Origin: Heterohyrax brucei
Taxonomy: Eukaryota; Chordata; Mammalia; Hyracoidea; Procaviidae
Assembly (NCBI GenBank): GCA_028571685.1
Contig: CM053143.1
Location: forward strand, 194,749,829 to 194,813,828
Direction: 5' to 3'
DNA: 64,000 bases
Positions 44,316 to 55,888 of this stretch are shown piece by piece. Each line of letters opens with the position of its first letter. Position 1 is the stretch's first letter. The position numbers were made by a program, and so were the translations under genes. The notes below the pieces were generated by a model that saw only the letters and a program-made list of their open reading frames with translations, was not told where the DNA came from and did no database searches.

Positions 44316-44317
44316 GT

Positions 44318-44470
44318 CCCGCCTAGCCTGACTCCCGGTCACCCTGTATCACAGAGCAGACCTGTGCTCCATAGGCTGTCTCCGCTGTGACCTCCCCAGA
44401 AGTGGATCACCAGCCTCTCTTTTCCTGCATTCCGGGTGGGTTTGACCTCATAATTCTCTGGTCAATGTTC
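44318..44470 (-). mobile_element. AfroSINE, minus, diverged
   Basis: 'cccggtcaccctgtatcaca', 'gagcagacctgtgctccata' and 'gggtgggtttgacc' in order. Confidence 0.6.
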
Positions 44471-45045
44471 GAGACTAAACCGTTAGCTCCACCCAGGGAA
44501 GTGGAGACTCTCACTGTGAGCTCGGCCCCATCGGCTGTTCATCCCAGTTCGCACCTTTCTGTCCACACAGGTGTCCTGGCTTGGTCGTTTACTTCTCCTC
44601 TGGGGACCTCTGTGGCTCAGTCACTGCAGCTGGGTGTCACGTGTCACAGTGGGGTTTGCCCCATCTGTTTACTGTTTCCCCTGCCCCCACTGGCCCCTCC
44701 ATGCAGTCAGGTGGGGTGGGGGCTCTGTCAGCCTCCCCCCCAGCTGAGTGACAGCTAAGGCAGCAAGACAGATGGCAGCATCTTGGCCGTGGCCTTCCCC
44801 ACCCTGGTCCTCGTCCATTATCGGCCGAGGATGCTTGTCATCACGTTTGGGTGGAAATCAGAATCAAATGTTGTGCTGACTTACACCATGGTGCTCCTTT
44901 ACACAGCGGCAGAGGAGCTCGGCTTCCAGAGTCTCCGGCGGTGTTGGCCACCAGCCCCGTGAGGCTCCAAATTTTCCAGTCAGGACTTGTGAGGATCCAT
45001 AGGGTTAGGTCACAATCATGGGGCACACCATTCCTATACCCTCAG
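44471..45045. other. No gene recognised
   Basis: GC-rich; short frames only. Confidence 0.4.
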
Positions 45046-45047
45046 AA

Positions 45048-45890
45048 CTCAAGCTCACTGCTGCCAGCTCCATTCTGACTCACGGTGACCCTAGAGGACA
45101 GAGCACGACTGTCCCACAGAGCTTCCAAAGCTTCAGTCTTTAAAAGGGCAGACTGCCATGTCTTCTCCCACGGAGTGACTGGTGGGTACAGACTGCCGTG
45201 TCTTCTCCCACGGAGTGGCTGGTGGGTACAGACTGCCGTGTCTTCTCCCACGGAGTGGCTGGTGGGTACAGACTGCCGTGTCTTCTGCCACGGAGTGGCT
45301 GGTGGGTACAGACTGCCATGTCTCTCCCACGGAGTGACTGGTGGGTACAGACTGCCGTGTCTTCTCCCACGGAGTGGCTGGTGGGTACAGACTGCCGTGT
45401 CTTCTCCCACGGAGTGGCTGGTGGGTACAGACTGCCGTGTCTTCTGCCACGGAGTGGCTGGTGGGTACAGACTGCCGTGTCTTCTGCCACGGAGTGGCTG
45501 GTGGGTACAGACTGCCGTGTCTTCTCCCACGGAGTGGCTGGTGGGTACAGACTGCCGTGTCTTCTGCCACGGAGTGGCTGGTGGGTACAGACTGCCGTGT
45601 CTTCTCCCACGGAGTGGCTGGTGGGTACAGACTGCCGTGTCTTCTGCCACGGAGTGGCTGGTGGGTACAGACTGCCGTGTCTTCTCCCACGGAGTGGCTG
45701 CTGGGTACAGACTGCCGTGTCTTCTGCCACGGAGTGGCTGGTGGGTACAGACTGCCGTGTCTTCTCCCACGGAGTGGCTGGTGGGTACAGACTGCCATGT
45801 CTTCTGCCACGGAGTGGCTGGTGGGTACAGACCACCCACCTTCTTCTCTGCTGCTGAGCGCTTTAACCACTGCACCATCAGGGCTCCTGT
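45048..45890 (-). mobile_element. AfroSINE, minus, expanded by an internal minisatellite
   Basis: The tail ('ctcacggtgaccctagagga', 'gcttccaaagcttcagtc') leads into the array; after it the head resumes ('gagcgctttaaccactgcac', 'catcagggctcc'). The SINE therefore spans about 840 bp instead of the usual 160-200 bp. Confidence 0.9.
45151..45829. repeat. 40-bp minisatellite, 17 units
   Basis: The unit begins gactgccgtg and ends ggtgggtaca. Starts fall every 40 bp from 45151 (one unit is 39 bp). Units carry tctccc or tctgcc; from unit 10 to 17 the two alternate strictly, implying a recent 80-bp dimer expansion. Because 40 is not a multiple of 3, several frames on both strands stay open, giving chance frames of 200-290 aa. 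Confidence 0.97.
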
Positions 45891-45894
45891 CTGT

Positions 45895-46217
45895 TCACTT
45901 AGCTTTGTATAATCCACTCAGTTACCCAGGAGGAAAGGTGACGTGACCTTTACCTCACATGGGGTGCAGGCAGAGGCCCAGGGAGGGAAGCCGGGGTGGC
46001 TGTTGTTTCGTCAGATCTGGCCCAGAGCTGAGCGTTCCCAGCTTCTCCCACGGCCTTTCCTGACCGCCCACCTCTGGGTGACCCTGGTCCCCTCTCCAGC
46101 CCTCCTCACTCCCAGTGACCTGCCCAGTCACTAGTTGCTCACCTCCCAGGACAGGCTGCCTTCTTCCTGCAGGCATTCTTCAATCCCCTGCCTCCTCACC
46201 GTGCAGGCTTCTCTCTG
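45895..46217. other. No gene recognised
   Basis: GC-rich; short overlapping frames. Confidence 0.4.
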
Positions 46218-46772
46218 TGTCGTGCACTGAACTGTGTTCCCCCCAGATCTGTGGGACAATCTGGCTGGGCCACGACTCCTGGTACGTCATGGTTGTCCTC
46301 TGTTTTGTGATTGTAATTTTAGTATATGTTGTAAATCCTAATTTCTGCCTGTGGTTAATAGGGCAAGATTGGACTATGTTACAGAGGATTGGGAGGCGTG
46401 TCATACCCTTCCAAAGGTCACAGTGTTAAGGGAGTTTCCCTGGGGTGTGGCCTGTGCCCCCTTTGGTCTCTCAGGAGATAAAAGGGAAGGGAAATAAGTG
46501 GAGAGTGGGAGACCTCACACCACCAAGAAAGCAGTGCTGGGAGCAGAGACATCCCTTGGACCTGAGGTGCCTGTGCTGAGACGCTCCCAGACCAAGGAAG
46601 ACAGGTGCACATTAAGGACCTTCCTGCAGAGCCAATAGGCAGAGCGAGGCCTCCCCTGGAGCTGGTGCGCTGCCGTCAGACTTCTAGCCTGCTGGACTGT
46701 GACAGAATAAACTTCTCTTTGTTAAAACCATCCACTTGGGGTCTTTCTGTCATAGCAGCACTAGCTAAGACG
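46218..46772 (+). mobile_element. Solo MaLR LTR, plus
   Basis: tgtcgtgcactgaactgtg to agcagcactagctaagacg, with 'gagataaaagggaaggg' and a late aataaa ('acagaataaacttctc'). No clear target duplication. Confidence 0.85.
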
Positions 46773-46884
46773 TTACCTGTTTGTTGTTGACCGACTAAAG
46801 GAATCCATCCATGGGCAGTTCTACTGTTACGTCCGCAGAGGCTGAGGAGCAGGTGAGAAAGCCATGGTTGGGCGTGGAGCCTGT

Positions 46885-46982
46885 GCTGCGGCAGGAAGCG
46901 GAGACCAGAGTGTGGATCCCAGCTTTGCAGCAGCCAGCTGTGTGACCATGTCTGAGTCTCTAAACTTCTCTGTGCCTTAACT
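46885..46982 (+). mobile_element. MIR SINE fragment
   Basis: 'tgtggatcccagctttgc' then 'gctgtgtgaccatgtctgag' and 'cttctctgtgccttaac' in MIR order. Confidence 0.7.
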
Positions 46983-46984
46983 GG

Positions 46985-47415
46985 GTCTGTGTCTCCCAGG
47001 ACCGCCGTAACAAAGTAACGTAAACTGAGTGGTATAGAAGAACAATGATCGATTATCTTGCAGATCTGAGGCTGGGAGTCTGAATTCCAGGCATCCCAGG
47101 GCCGCCTGCTCGCTCTGTGGGCTCCAGGGGAAGGGGCTTCCTCGTCTCTTCCAGCTTCTGGGAGCCCTGGGCACTTCTTTTACATGTTTCCTCACATGGT
47201 GTCTGTCTGCCCACTGTGTATCTCCGTCTCACGTCTGTTCTCCACTTTATAACACACCTTTCAGAAGAGATTAAGGCGCAGCCTACTCAGACATGACCTC
47301 ACTGACCTAACTGTAACATCTTCAAAGAAAGACCCTCCTGCCAGACAAGGCCACATTCTTAGGTACAGATGAGAGGATTTCACACAGCTTTTAGGGAAAC
47401 TCAATCCAGGGCCTA
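46985..47415 (-). mobile_element. MLT1-like LTR, minus
   Basis: 'ccaggaccgccgtaacaaag', 'cagatctgaggctgggagtc', 'cctcacatggtgtctgtctg', 'aggatttcacacagctttta'. Confidence 0.72.
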
Positions 47416-47825
47416 ATAAGCTTCATTACCTGCCCAACAGAACTGAGAAGCCCTGCCCAACCCCCCTTCTCAGCTGGCATGATGAGCTGGTGAAGTGAGA
47501 CAATGACCAGTGAACGGCCAGCCGTGAAAAGTTGGTGTCATTACTCACGATTAATCAGCCACTGTCCGGGAATTCCAGGTCTTCCCCCCAACCCCAGATG
47601 CCGCGGTGAGCCCACAGGAGACACACAAGCCCCGCCCAGTCTGGTGCCCACCACCCCCTCCAACCTCAGCACTTTCTGTCCTCAGCCTGCTGCCCACATC
47701 CCATCGACCCACGGTGGACCATAAAACATAATGCACGACACTTGTTCAACTACAAAGCATCCAGAAGAAAACAAAGAGGGACATGTACGCTAACCCTGGG
47801 TTGTTACGCTATTGCTGTTGTGTGT
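47416..47825. other. No gene recognised
   Basis: Unassigned, moderately GC-rich. Confidence 0.4.
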
Positions 47826-48460
47826 GGTGTGGTTGAGTCAATTCTGAATCATAGTGACCCCAGGTGACATGGTGCTCTAGGTTGCTATCTGTCATGGATT
47901 GCACTGGGTCCCCCCAAAAATGTATGTATTGATTTGACTCTACTATGAGTCCCAACATGGTACACTTCCTCCCATGTGCTGTGAATCCTGCCTCTGTGAA
48001 GCTGATGAGGGAGAACGGGCAGTAGTTGTGCTGGTGAGGTGGGACTCAGGCCATCAGCTGTGGGACATGAGGGAGAGAAGGGAGCAGAGGAAGTTGGGAG
48101 CCTCACACCACCAAGAAGGCAGCACCGAGAGCAGAGTGCATCCTCTGGACCTGCAGTTCCTGTGCCGAGATGTTCTCACTGGATTTGGACTGAACCTACA
48201 GACTGTGATAATTTCTCTTAGTGAGTGGACTTGTAACTCATAAATGGGTTTGTGGCTTACCAGGCTGTGACAATAAGCTTTCTCTTCATGAAACCATTCA
48301 CTGATGGTATTTTCTGTTAAAGTAGTACCAGACAACTAACACACCGTCTCTACAGAAGCAGATGCCCAGGTCTGTGCCCTACAAACCTGGGGGTGGTCCA
48401 GACAGCCCGTCTCTCAGTTAACAGCTGAGCACTTAAACATTGCACTACCAGGCCTCCTTC
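47826..48460 (-). mobile_element. AfroSINE, minus, split by an LTR
   Basis: Tail 47826-47889 ('ttgagtcaattctgaatcat') and head 48344-48460 ('acatgcactaccagg'-type end) flank a MaLR LTR. Here a MaLR-type LTR lies inside a SINE, the reverse of the nesting at 32366. Confidence 0.75.
47890..48343 (+). mobile_element. Solo MaLR LTR, plus, inside AfroSINE
   Basis: tgtcatggattgcactggg to accagacaactaacaca. Confidence 0.85.
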
Positions 48461-48489
48461 CAGTGATTACAAACGAGGTAGATTTCTAA

Positions 48490-49330
48490 TAGAATACAAA
48501 AGGACAAACCTCAAAAGAAAAATACTGGTAAGTTGGACTTTATAAGAATTTAAAACTTTTGCTTAACAAAAGAAGCTAGCCAAGAAAATGAAGGCAAGTC
48601 ACAGACCCAAAGAGAACATTTGCAAAATATATAGCTAACGAAGAACTTGTACCCCATATATACTTTGTGTGTGTTGTTGTTGCTACTGTTTGTTAGGTGA
48701 CATCTGTCGGTTCTGATTCAGGAACCCCATGGACAACAGAATGAAACATCACCCCGTCTTGCACCATCCTTGCAACTGATGCCATGTTTGAGCTCACTGT
48801 GGCAGCCACTGTGTCAATCCATCTCCTTGAGGATCTTCTTTCTTTATTATATTTTTGCTGATCCTCTTCTTCACCAAGTAGGGTCTATTTTTTTAAACTC
48901 TGACAAATGGATGACAAAGAACCCAGTTTAAAACACTGACAAGAGGTCTGAACACACATCTCACTAAAAGATAAACAAACTGTCAATAAGCACATGAAAA
49001 GATACTCAACATCATTAGTCTTTAGGGAAGTTCAAATTAAAACCACAATGACATGTCAGAAACACCCACAAGAATGGATACAATTAAAAAGGCTGACAAT
49101 AGCAAATGTTGGTGAAGACGTAGAGCAACTGGAACTCCTGTATATTGCTGGGTGAATTGCCAATGGTCTAGCCTGTTCGGAAACTCATTTGGAAGTTTTT
49201 TAGAAAGTTAAACATATTCTTATCTACTGTATGTCCCATGACTCCTCTCCTCTTTATTTGCACATGAGAAAAGAAAAGCATACACACACACACAAAAACA
49301 TCCGCTCAAATGCTCACAGCAGTGCCCTCC
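48490..49330 (+). pseudogene. L1 ORF2 3' region, dead, split by RTE
   Basis: 'aatttaaaacttttgcttaa', 'agagaacatttgcaaaatat' and, after 48890, 'ctttagggaagttcaaatta' and 'acatgtcagaaacacccaca' follow L1 ORF2 C-terminal order. Confidence 0.75.
48676..48885 (-). mobile_element. RTE 3' end, minus, nested in L1
   Basis: 'cttgcaccatccttgcaact', 'cagccactgtgtcaatccat' and 'gctgatcctcttcttcacca' match the reverse RTE 3' region at 1780-1930. Confidence 0.82.
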
Positions 49331-49379
49331 CATGAGGGCTGAGTAGGGTCTGTTTTTTATAATTTTTCATTTATACATA

Positions 49380-51938
49380 TATAATGTGCCTAGCCTCATA
49401 GGTCTGCCAGTTCGCCACACTGTAGGGGCTTACCTGTTGCTGTGATGCTGGAAGCTATACCACTGTTATGTGAATAACACCCAGGGCACTCACAGGAGGT
49501 AGGTTTCAGCTGAGCTTCCAAACTAGACAGACTTGGAAGAAGGAGGTGGCAGTCTCCTTCTGAAGAGAATTAGACAGGGGAAACCTTATGAACAGCAGTG
49601 GAACATTATTTGATATAGTATGGAAAGATGACTGGGGAAGAGCTGCCTCCTCAAGGTAGAGTCAACCTCAACCACATGGGTGGAGTCAGACTTTCAGAAC
49701 CTTCATTTGCTAATGTGCCATGACTCAAAATGTGAAGAAACAGCTGTAAACATCCATGAATAATTAGAACCTGGGATGTACAAAATACGTATCATCAAAA
49801 ATGAAACAAAATGCTCGAACAGTGATATCCTAGGCATCAGTGAGCTGACTGGCCATTCTGAGTAAAACAACCATATGGCCTGCATTGCAGGGAGGACACC
49901 TTGAAGAGGAATGGTGTTGTATGCACCATCAAAAAGAACATTTCAAGATCTTGTCTGGAGTACAACACTGTCAGTGATAGAATAATATTCATACAGTTAT
50001 CAGGAAAGTCACTTAATACAACTATTATCCAAATTTACACAGTAACCATGAAGGCCAAAGACAAAAATACCGAAGATTTTTTTTACCAGCTTTTGTAGTC
50101 TAAAAGTGACAGAATACATCATAATGATACGTTGATAATTACTGGTGATTGGGATGGGAAAATTGGAAGCAAAGAAAATGCATTGGTAGTTGGAAAATAT
50201 GACTTTGATGACAGAAATGATGCTGGAGATCTCATGACAGTGTTTTGCAAGACTGACAACTTCTTCATTGCAAATAACTTTTTTTCACCAGCCTAAATGG
50301 TGACTGTACACCTGGACTTTGCCAGATGGAATACACAAGAATCAAATCAACTACATCTGTGGAAAGAGACGATGGAAAAGCTCAGTATTATCAGCCAGAA
50401 CAAGGCCAGAGGCCAACTGTGCAACAGACCATCAATTGCTCATATGTTAGCTCAAGTCAAAACTGAAGAAAATCAGAACAGGTCCATGAGACCAAAGCAC
50501 GACCTTGAATATACACCACCTGAATTTAAAGAATAGATTTGACACATTAAACACTAATGACCAAAGGCCAGACGAATTGTAGAAGACATCAAAGACATCA
50601 TCCATGGAGGGAGCAAGAGGTCATTAAAGACAGGAAGGAAAGAAAAGACCAAAGTGGGTGTCAGAGGAGACTCTGAAACTTGCTCTTGAACGTCGAGTAG
50701 CAAAAGGAAAGAAAGATGAAGGAAAACCACTGAAGAGAAGATTTCAAAGGGCGGCTTGAGAAGATAAGAGAAAGTATTCTAATGACATGTGTGAAGAGCT
50801 GAAAATGGAAAGCCAGAAGAGAAGAACACTCTGCATTTCTCAAGCTGAGAGAACTGAAGGAAACATTCAAGCCTCAAGTTGCAACCGTGAAGGATTCTAC
50901 AGGGATAACTTTAAAAGACTTCAGGGAGCATCAAAAGAAGATGGAAGGGATGCACAGAGTCATTATAGTGGAAAGAACTGGTGCGTGTTCGGCCCCTCGG
51001 AGAAGTAGCGTCTGATCAGGAACCAGCGGCACTGAAGGAGGAAGCTCAGGCTACGGTGAAGGCACAGACAAAAAACAAGGCTCCAGGAACCGAAGGCTTT
51101 GACCAGGTTTCCAACTACCGATTCTTCTTCATTTCCGGTTTTCCCATTCCAATCACCAGTAATTATCAATGCATCCTCATGACATGTCCCACCCATCGCA
51201 GACTTCAAGTCAATTGAGATGTTTCAACAAACAGACTCAGTGCTGGGAGTGCTCATCTATGCTAAAGAAATTTAGAAGACGGTTATCTGGCCAAGCGACG
51301 GGAAGAGATCCATATTTATGCCCATTCCCCACAAAGGTGAGTCAGCTTCGGGTAAACGCAGATACTATCCAACAGTATCATTAATGTCACACACAAGTAA
51401 AATTCTGCTCAAGATCCTTCTAAAGTGGCTGCAGTGTGCACTGACAGAGAACTGCCAGAAATTCAGGCCAGATTCGGAAGAGGATGTGGAACTAGGCATA
51501 TCATCGCTGATGTGAGAAGGATCCTCACTGAAAGCAGAGAAGTACCAGAAAGACATCTGCCTGTGTTTTATTGACTGTGCAAAGGCATTCAACTGTGTGG
51601 ATCATAACAAGTGATGAATAATGCTGCCAAGAACAGGAATTCCAAAACACTTAATTGTGCTCGTGTGGAACCTGTACATAAATCAAGAGGCAGTCACCCA
51701 GGAAGAACCAGGAGATACTGTGTGACTTCAAGTCAGGAAAGGTGCATGTTGGGGTTGTGTCCTTTCACCGCACCTGTTCAATCTTTATGCTGAGCAAATA
51801 ATCCAGGAAGCTGGACTGTATGAAGAAAGGGGGATCAGGATTGGAGGAAGTCCCCTTAACAACCTGCATTGTGTAGAAGACACAGCCTTGCTTGCCGAAA
51901 GCATAAAAGACTTGAAGCTCTTGCTGCCGAAGACCAAA
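49380..51938 (+). pseudogene. Near full-length RTE LINE, dead
   Basis: It starts at the RTE 5' end ('tgctgtgatgctggaagct', 'ggtttcagctgagcttcc'). The AP-endonuclease block is at 50130-50280 (ITGDWDGKIGSKENALVVG, with the conserved GDW motif). The RT region spans about 51010-51900 (KAFNCVDH near 51577-51600; DIICP-type block preceding). Stops and shifts break every domain, so it is dead. An inverted scrap of its own endonuclease interrupts RT at about 51107-51190. It ends by abutting an opposite-strand RTE tail. Confidence 0.87.
51107..51190 (-). mobile_element. Inverted RTE endonuclease scrap inside the RTE
   Basis: The minus strand reads DALIITGDWNGKTGNEEESV, the same endonuclease block as 50130-50190 on plus. 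It is embedded between plus-strand RT sequence on both sides. Confidence 0.85.
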
Positions 51939-51939
51939 A

Positions 51940-52105
51940 GCTCACAGCAACCCTGTACACAACAGGCCCAAACGGTGCTCAGTCCTGCACCGACCTCCCA
52001 AGTGTTACGCTCGCGGCCTTTGGGGCAGCCGCTGCATCTGCCCATCTCACTGAAGGTCCTCCCGCTGTTCACTGACCCTCCACTTCACCAAGTGGTAGCA
52101 ACAAC
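51940..52105 (-). mobile_element. RTE 3' end, minus
   Basis: 'agctcacagcaaccctgtac', 'cggcctttggggcagccgct' and 'tgttcactgaccctccactt' are the reverse RTE 3' end. Confidence 0.7.
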
Positions 52106-52222
52106 GGGTTGAAGCCTAACATGGCTTGTGAGGTCGGTGCAGGATGGGGCAGTGTGTCCTTCTGTTGTACACAGGGTTAGATGAGTCAGCACGGAGCAGA
52201 CAATCCCTGACACTGTACCTGG
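52106..52222 (+). mobile_element. RTE/AfroSINE tail, plus
   Basis: 'tgtgaggtcggtgcaggatg' and 'gttgtacacagggttagatg' are the sense RTE terminus. With the preceding feature it forms an inverted pair. Confidence 0.6.
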
Positions 52223-52321
52223 CAACCACCAGTGTTGGAATGAGTCCTGGGCAAGTGAGACAGAGCAGCTGTGATGATGATCTGGAGGAGGCCAGGGGAC
52301 TGGCTACCACGGTGACCGGGG

Positions 52322-52510
52322 GTCCTGGGCGCTACAAGCAGCTAACATGCTCAGCTGCTCACCACAACGTTGGTGGTTGGATTCCCAAGGGCCCTTGGAA
52401 GGAAGGCCTGGTGATCTACTTGTGAAAAATTAACACTGAAAACCTCATGGACCACCGCCCTGCTCTAACACACACCGGGTCACTGTGCTGTCTCTGGCAA
52501 CGGATACTGG
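52322..52510 (+). mobile_element. AfroSINE variant, plus
   Basis: 'gctcagctgctcaccacaac', 'ggaaggcctggtgatctact', 'tgaaaacctcatggaccacc'. The 'aaggaaggcctggtgatcta' block marks the longer variant. Confidence 0.6.
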
Positions 52511-52800
52511 GAAGGCGGTGACCGGATCAACCTTTGTCTCTCAAGCGTGGTAAGAGCACTGGGTTGGCTGAGGGTCATGTCCACAGTCAGCACCAAGGAC
52601 AGTTCCCAATAAGTTTCCCTTTGGCCCACCTTCTCCTCTCCGTGAACGTGCCTGGACCCTTGAGCTCTCAGACGGGGAGAGTCCTGACTGACTTCTACTG
52701 CGTCATGGTCTACTGAGGGTCCTGTGGTCTATCGGATTGTGGCACTCCATCTGCAGCAGGGGCATTGAAGTTATTTTATTGACATGGTACCAAGGATGGG

Positions 52801-53341
52801 TGTTGTACACTCAACTGTGTCCTCAAAAAATGTGTGTCAGCTTGGCCTGGCTGTGATTCCCACTACTGCATGGCTGTGCAGCCTTTTCTGATCTGATGCG
52901 ATTATCTCACGTATTAGAAATCCTGACCTCTGTGATGTTAATGAGGCAGGATGAGAGGGATTTATGTTAATGAGGCAGAATGACAGGGATCTATGTTAAC
53001 GAGGCAAGACACAGTCTATAGGATTAGATGGCATTTGCAGTCAATCTCTTTTGAAATATAAAAGAGAAATGAGCAGAGAGGAACCTCCTTCCACCAAGAA
53101 AGAAGAACCAGGAGTAGACACCCTATGGACCTGGGGTCCCTGCACTGAGAAGCTCCTAGACCAGGGGAAGATTGATGACAAGGACCATCCCGCAGAGCTG
53201 ACAGGCAGAGACAGCCTTCCCCTGCAGCTGGCACCCTGAATTCAGACTTCTAGTCTCTTACAATGTGAGAGGATGGATTTCTTTAGTAAAAGCCATCCAT
53301 GTGCGGTACTTCTATCCCAGCAGTACTAGGTAACCAAGACA
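52801..53341 (+). mobile_element. Solo MaLR LTR, plus
   Basis: tgttgtacactcaactgtg to actaggtaaccaagaca, with an internal duplicated phrase 'tttatgttaatgaggcag' / 'tctatgttaacgaggcaa'. Confidence 0.87.
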
Positions 53342-54716
53342 GCCAAGGACAGCAGGGTCATGCAGAACAGATCTTGCCTGTTCTGGTGGGGACTCTTCTG
53401 TCCCCTGAGGAGTACTGTTCTGGGCGCAGAAGCCTTGACTTGGGGACTGAACTTCAGAAAATTATATTATGTCTATTGGTGCCAAAGTTGCTGGGTGAAT
53501 TTGAGGCTAGAGCACCCTGGGGCTCGCGAACTGCGACAGGAGGGTTTTCCAGCTCTCTCCCCCAGCCCACCCTCCAGACATGGGCTGAGGACCAGGTCCT
53601 GTGTGTGGGGAGGAGGGAAGAGGGCCTCTAACAAGTTTGAGGGTACACACGGCTGCCATCAGCTCTGTGACTTCACAGCACCCTCACCCTCTCTGAGCTG
53701 GGATTATCCAGTCACAAAGCAGACAGAGCAGCCCCCACTTCAGCTGGCCACTGAGGGGTGGCAGAAGGTGGCCTCCTGACTTGGGATCCCACCCGCATTC
53801 TCTCCCTCCTCCCTCCTGTGAATAACCTGCAGTCCATCAGCTTGGAGGACAGAGTCCCTGAATGGCAGGGGCTGGTGGGGCGGCAGTGGCTTGAGGTGTG
53901 CTCCCTTCCTCGTCCAAGACTATCTCTTCCCAGAAACGGTGCTAAATTTAGGCAAGCGTTTTTTTCACTCTCTGATCAGGCAGATGACGGCAGTGCCGAG
54001 AACTGTCCAAGCACTGGCCGGGGGGATGGCCCAGGAGCAAGCCAACTGCAGCAGGGGAGCAGTCGAGAGCTTCGGTGGCCCCTCAGAATCAATTGCTGAC
54101 AGGTTGTTCCTGGAACAGGTGGACCAAGAGGTCTTTGATTTATGTGCTTGGTTGGGCTCTGGGTGAAACTTGGCAGAGCAGATCAGTTTCTCATTCAAAG
54201 CCTTAGGCACCAATTTTGGTGACGCTGGTTGCAGTTCCCTCTCTGTCGACACTTTCCTTGTCTGCCGACTCCCCGCTTCCATGGTCCATCTCCCCCGTCC
54301 CTTCCTGCCGTCTTTTCTCTGCTTCAGGCGGGGACACCTTTTGGTCTCACATACATGACCGAACTAAGAAACACTTTGACTGAGGTGAGCTCTAAGAGGG
54401 GCTTCAGATCTCAGTTAAAAGGGGGAAGTGGTCTTTTAAAGCAGCCTGCTGGCTCCCTCTTCTCTGTGAGTGCCGGCTGAGGGGTGGAAACGGTGAGTCT
54501 CTGCCCACTGCCACCCAGGGGGCATCTTGTTCCCGTGGTGATTGGGATGCAGGAGGTCCCAAGCACCTTCTCTGCAGCCTCAGCATCACCCGTCAGTCAG
54601 GGCAGTGGGGCCGGCCATACCCAACCAGCTTCCTGCTCCAAAGACCCAGAATGCTGAGACTCCCCCACCTCCTGGTGGGATCCATCGGGAAATGTGTAGG
54701 AGTAAAGCAGGGTTGT
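53342..54716. other. No gene recognised
   Basis: Single-copy-looking. Frames up to 139 aa overlap each other and show no domain. Confidence 0.45.
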
Positions 54717-54770
54717 TGTCTTAGTGTCTCGGTCAGCCCAAAGAAAATTATCACCGAGTCGGCAGCTTTA

Positions 54771-54941
54771 GGAGCCCTGGTGGCACAGTGGTTGAGAGCT
54801 CAGCTGCTAACCGAAAGGCTGGCAGTCTGAATCCATTAGCTACTCCCAGAAACCTTACGGGGCAGTTTCACTTGTCCTATAGGGTCACTATGAGTTGGAA
54901 TCGACTCGGTGGCATTGAGTTGCTTTGTTTGTTTGGGGGGT
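54771..54941 (+). mobile_element. AfroSINE, plus, nested in LTR
   Basis: ggagccctggtggcacagtg to atgagttggaatcgactcgg, well conserved. Confidence 0.92.
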
Positions 54942-55020
54942 ATTTAAAAGAACAGGAACTTACCATCACATAGCTCAGGAGACCAGAAGTCCAGATGCGC
55001 GTGTCCACAGGGCCCTGCCG

Positions 55021-55661
55021 TCTCTGTCCCAGGTCCAGGTGTCCGCAGGGCCCTGCCGTCTCTGTCCAGGTCCAGGTGTCTGCAGGGCCATGCCGTCTCT
55101 GTCCCAGGTCCAGGTGTCCGCAGGGCCATGCCATCTCTGTCCAGGTCCAGGTGTCCACAGGGCCCTGCCGTCTCTGTCCCAGGTCCAGGTGTCTGCAGGG
55201 CCCTACCATCTCTGTCCCAGGTCCAGGTGTCCACAGGGCCCTGACGTCTCTGTCCAGGTCCAGGTGTCTGCAGGGCCCTGCCGTCTCTGTCCCAGGTCCA
55301 GGTGTCCACAGGGCCCTGCCGTCTCTGTCCCAGGTCCAGGTGTCCGCAGGGCCCTGCCGTCTCTGTCCCAGGTCCAGGTGTCCGCAGGGCCCTGCCGTCT
55401 CTGTCCAGGTCCAGGTGTCTGCAGGGCCCTGCCGTCTCTGTCCCAGGTCCAGGTGTCCACAGGGCCCTGCCGTCTCTGTCCCAGGTCCAGGTGTCCGCAG
55501 GGCCCTGCCATCTCTGTCCCAGGTCCAGGTGTCCGCAGGGCCCTGCCGTCTCTGTCCAGGTCCAGGTGTCTGCAGGGCCCTGCCGTCTCTGTCCCAGGTC
55601 CAGGTGTCCGCAGGGCCCTGCCGTCTCTGTCCCAGGTCCAGGTGTCCACAGGGCCATGCTG
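55021..55661. repeat. 37/38-bp minisatellite, 17 units
   Basis: The unit begins tctctgtccc and ends agggccctgccg. Twelve units are 38 bp and five are 37 bp (starting 55059, 55134, 55247, 55398, 55549), in total 641 bp. The first partial unit (54992) is part of the LTR. Frames up to 284 aa across it are artefacts. Confidence 0.97.
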
Positions 55662-55888
55662 TCTCTGTCACCGCTGTTGACTCTGGAGAAGATTCCTCTT
55701 TGTCTCTCTCACTGTCTGTAGCCCTGGGCATTTCCTGATGTCCCTAGGCTTGTAGCTGAATCCTCACATGGTGTGCCCCCATCAGGTGACTGTCCTTGGG
55801 TCCTATTTTCTTTTCTCTTGTATGACACCCTAGATAGATCAGGCTAAAACCGGCTCTGCTCCTCAGGACCTCATTAACAAAACAGATA

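Larger units (their letters stand above)
54717..55888 (-). mobile_element. MaLR LTR, minus, with nested SINE and minisatellite
   Basis: It starts tgtcttagtgtctcggtc; the body resumes after the SINE (caggagaccagaagtccaga) and after the array (tgtagccctgggcatttcct, atcctcacatggtgtgcccc). It is swollen to about 1.17 kb. Its end is truncated against an AfroSINE at 55889. Confidence 0.82.

Noticed and set aside
45151-45829. Regular 40-bp spaced repeat as a CRISPR array
   Set aside because: Units are contiguous with no unique spacers and lie inside an AfroSINE in mammalian DNA.
45042-45946. Frames of 200-290 aa on both strands
   Set aside because: They are produced by the 40-bp minisatellite, whose unit is stop-free in several frames. 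Opposing frames are equally long and the protein is purely periodic.
54877-55738. Frames of 140-284 aa on both strands
   Set aside because: Same artefact from the 37/38-bp minisatellite inside an LTR.
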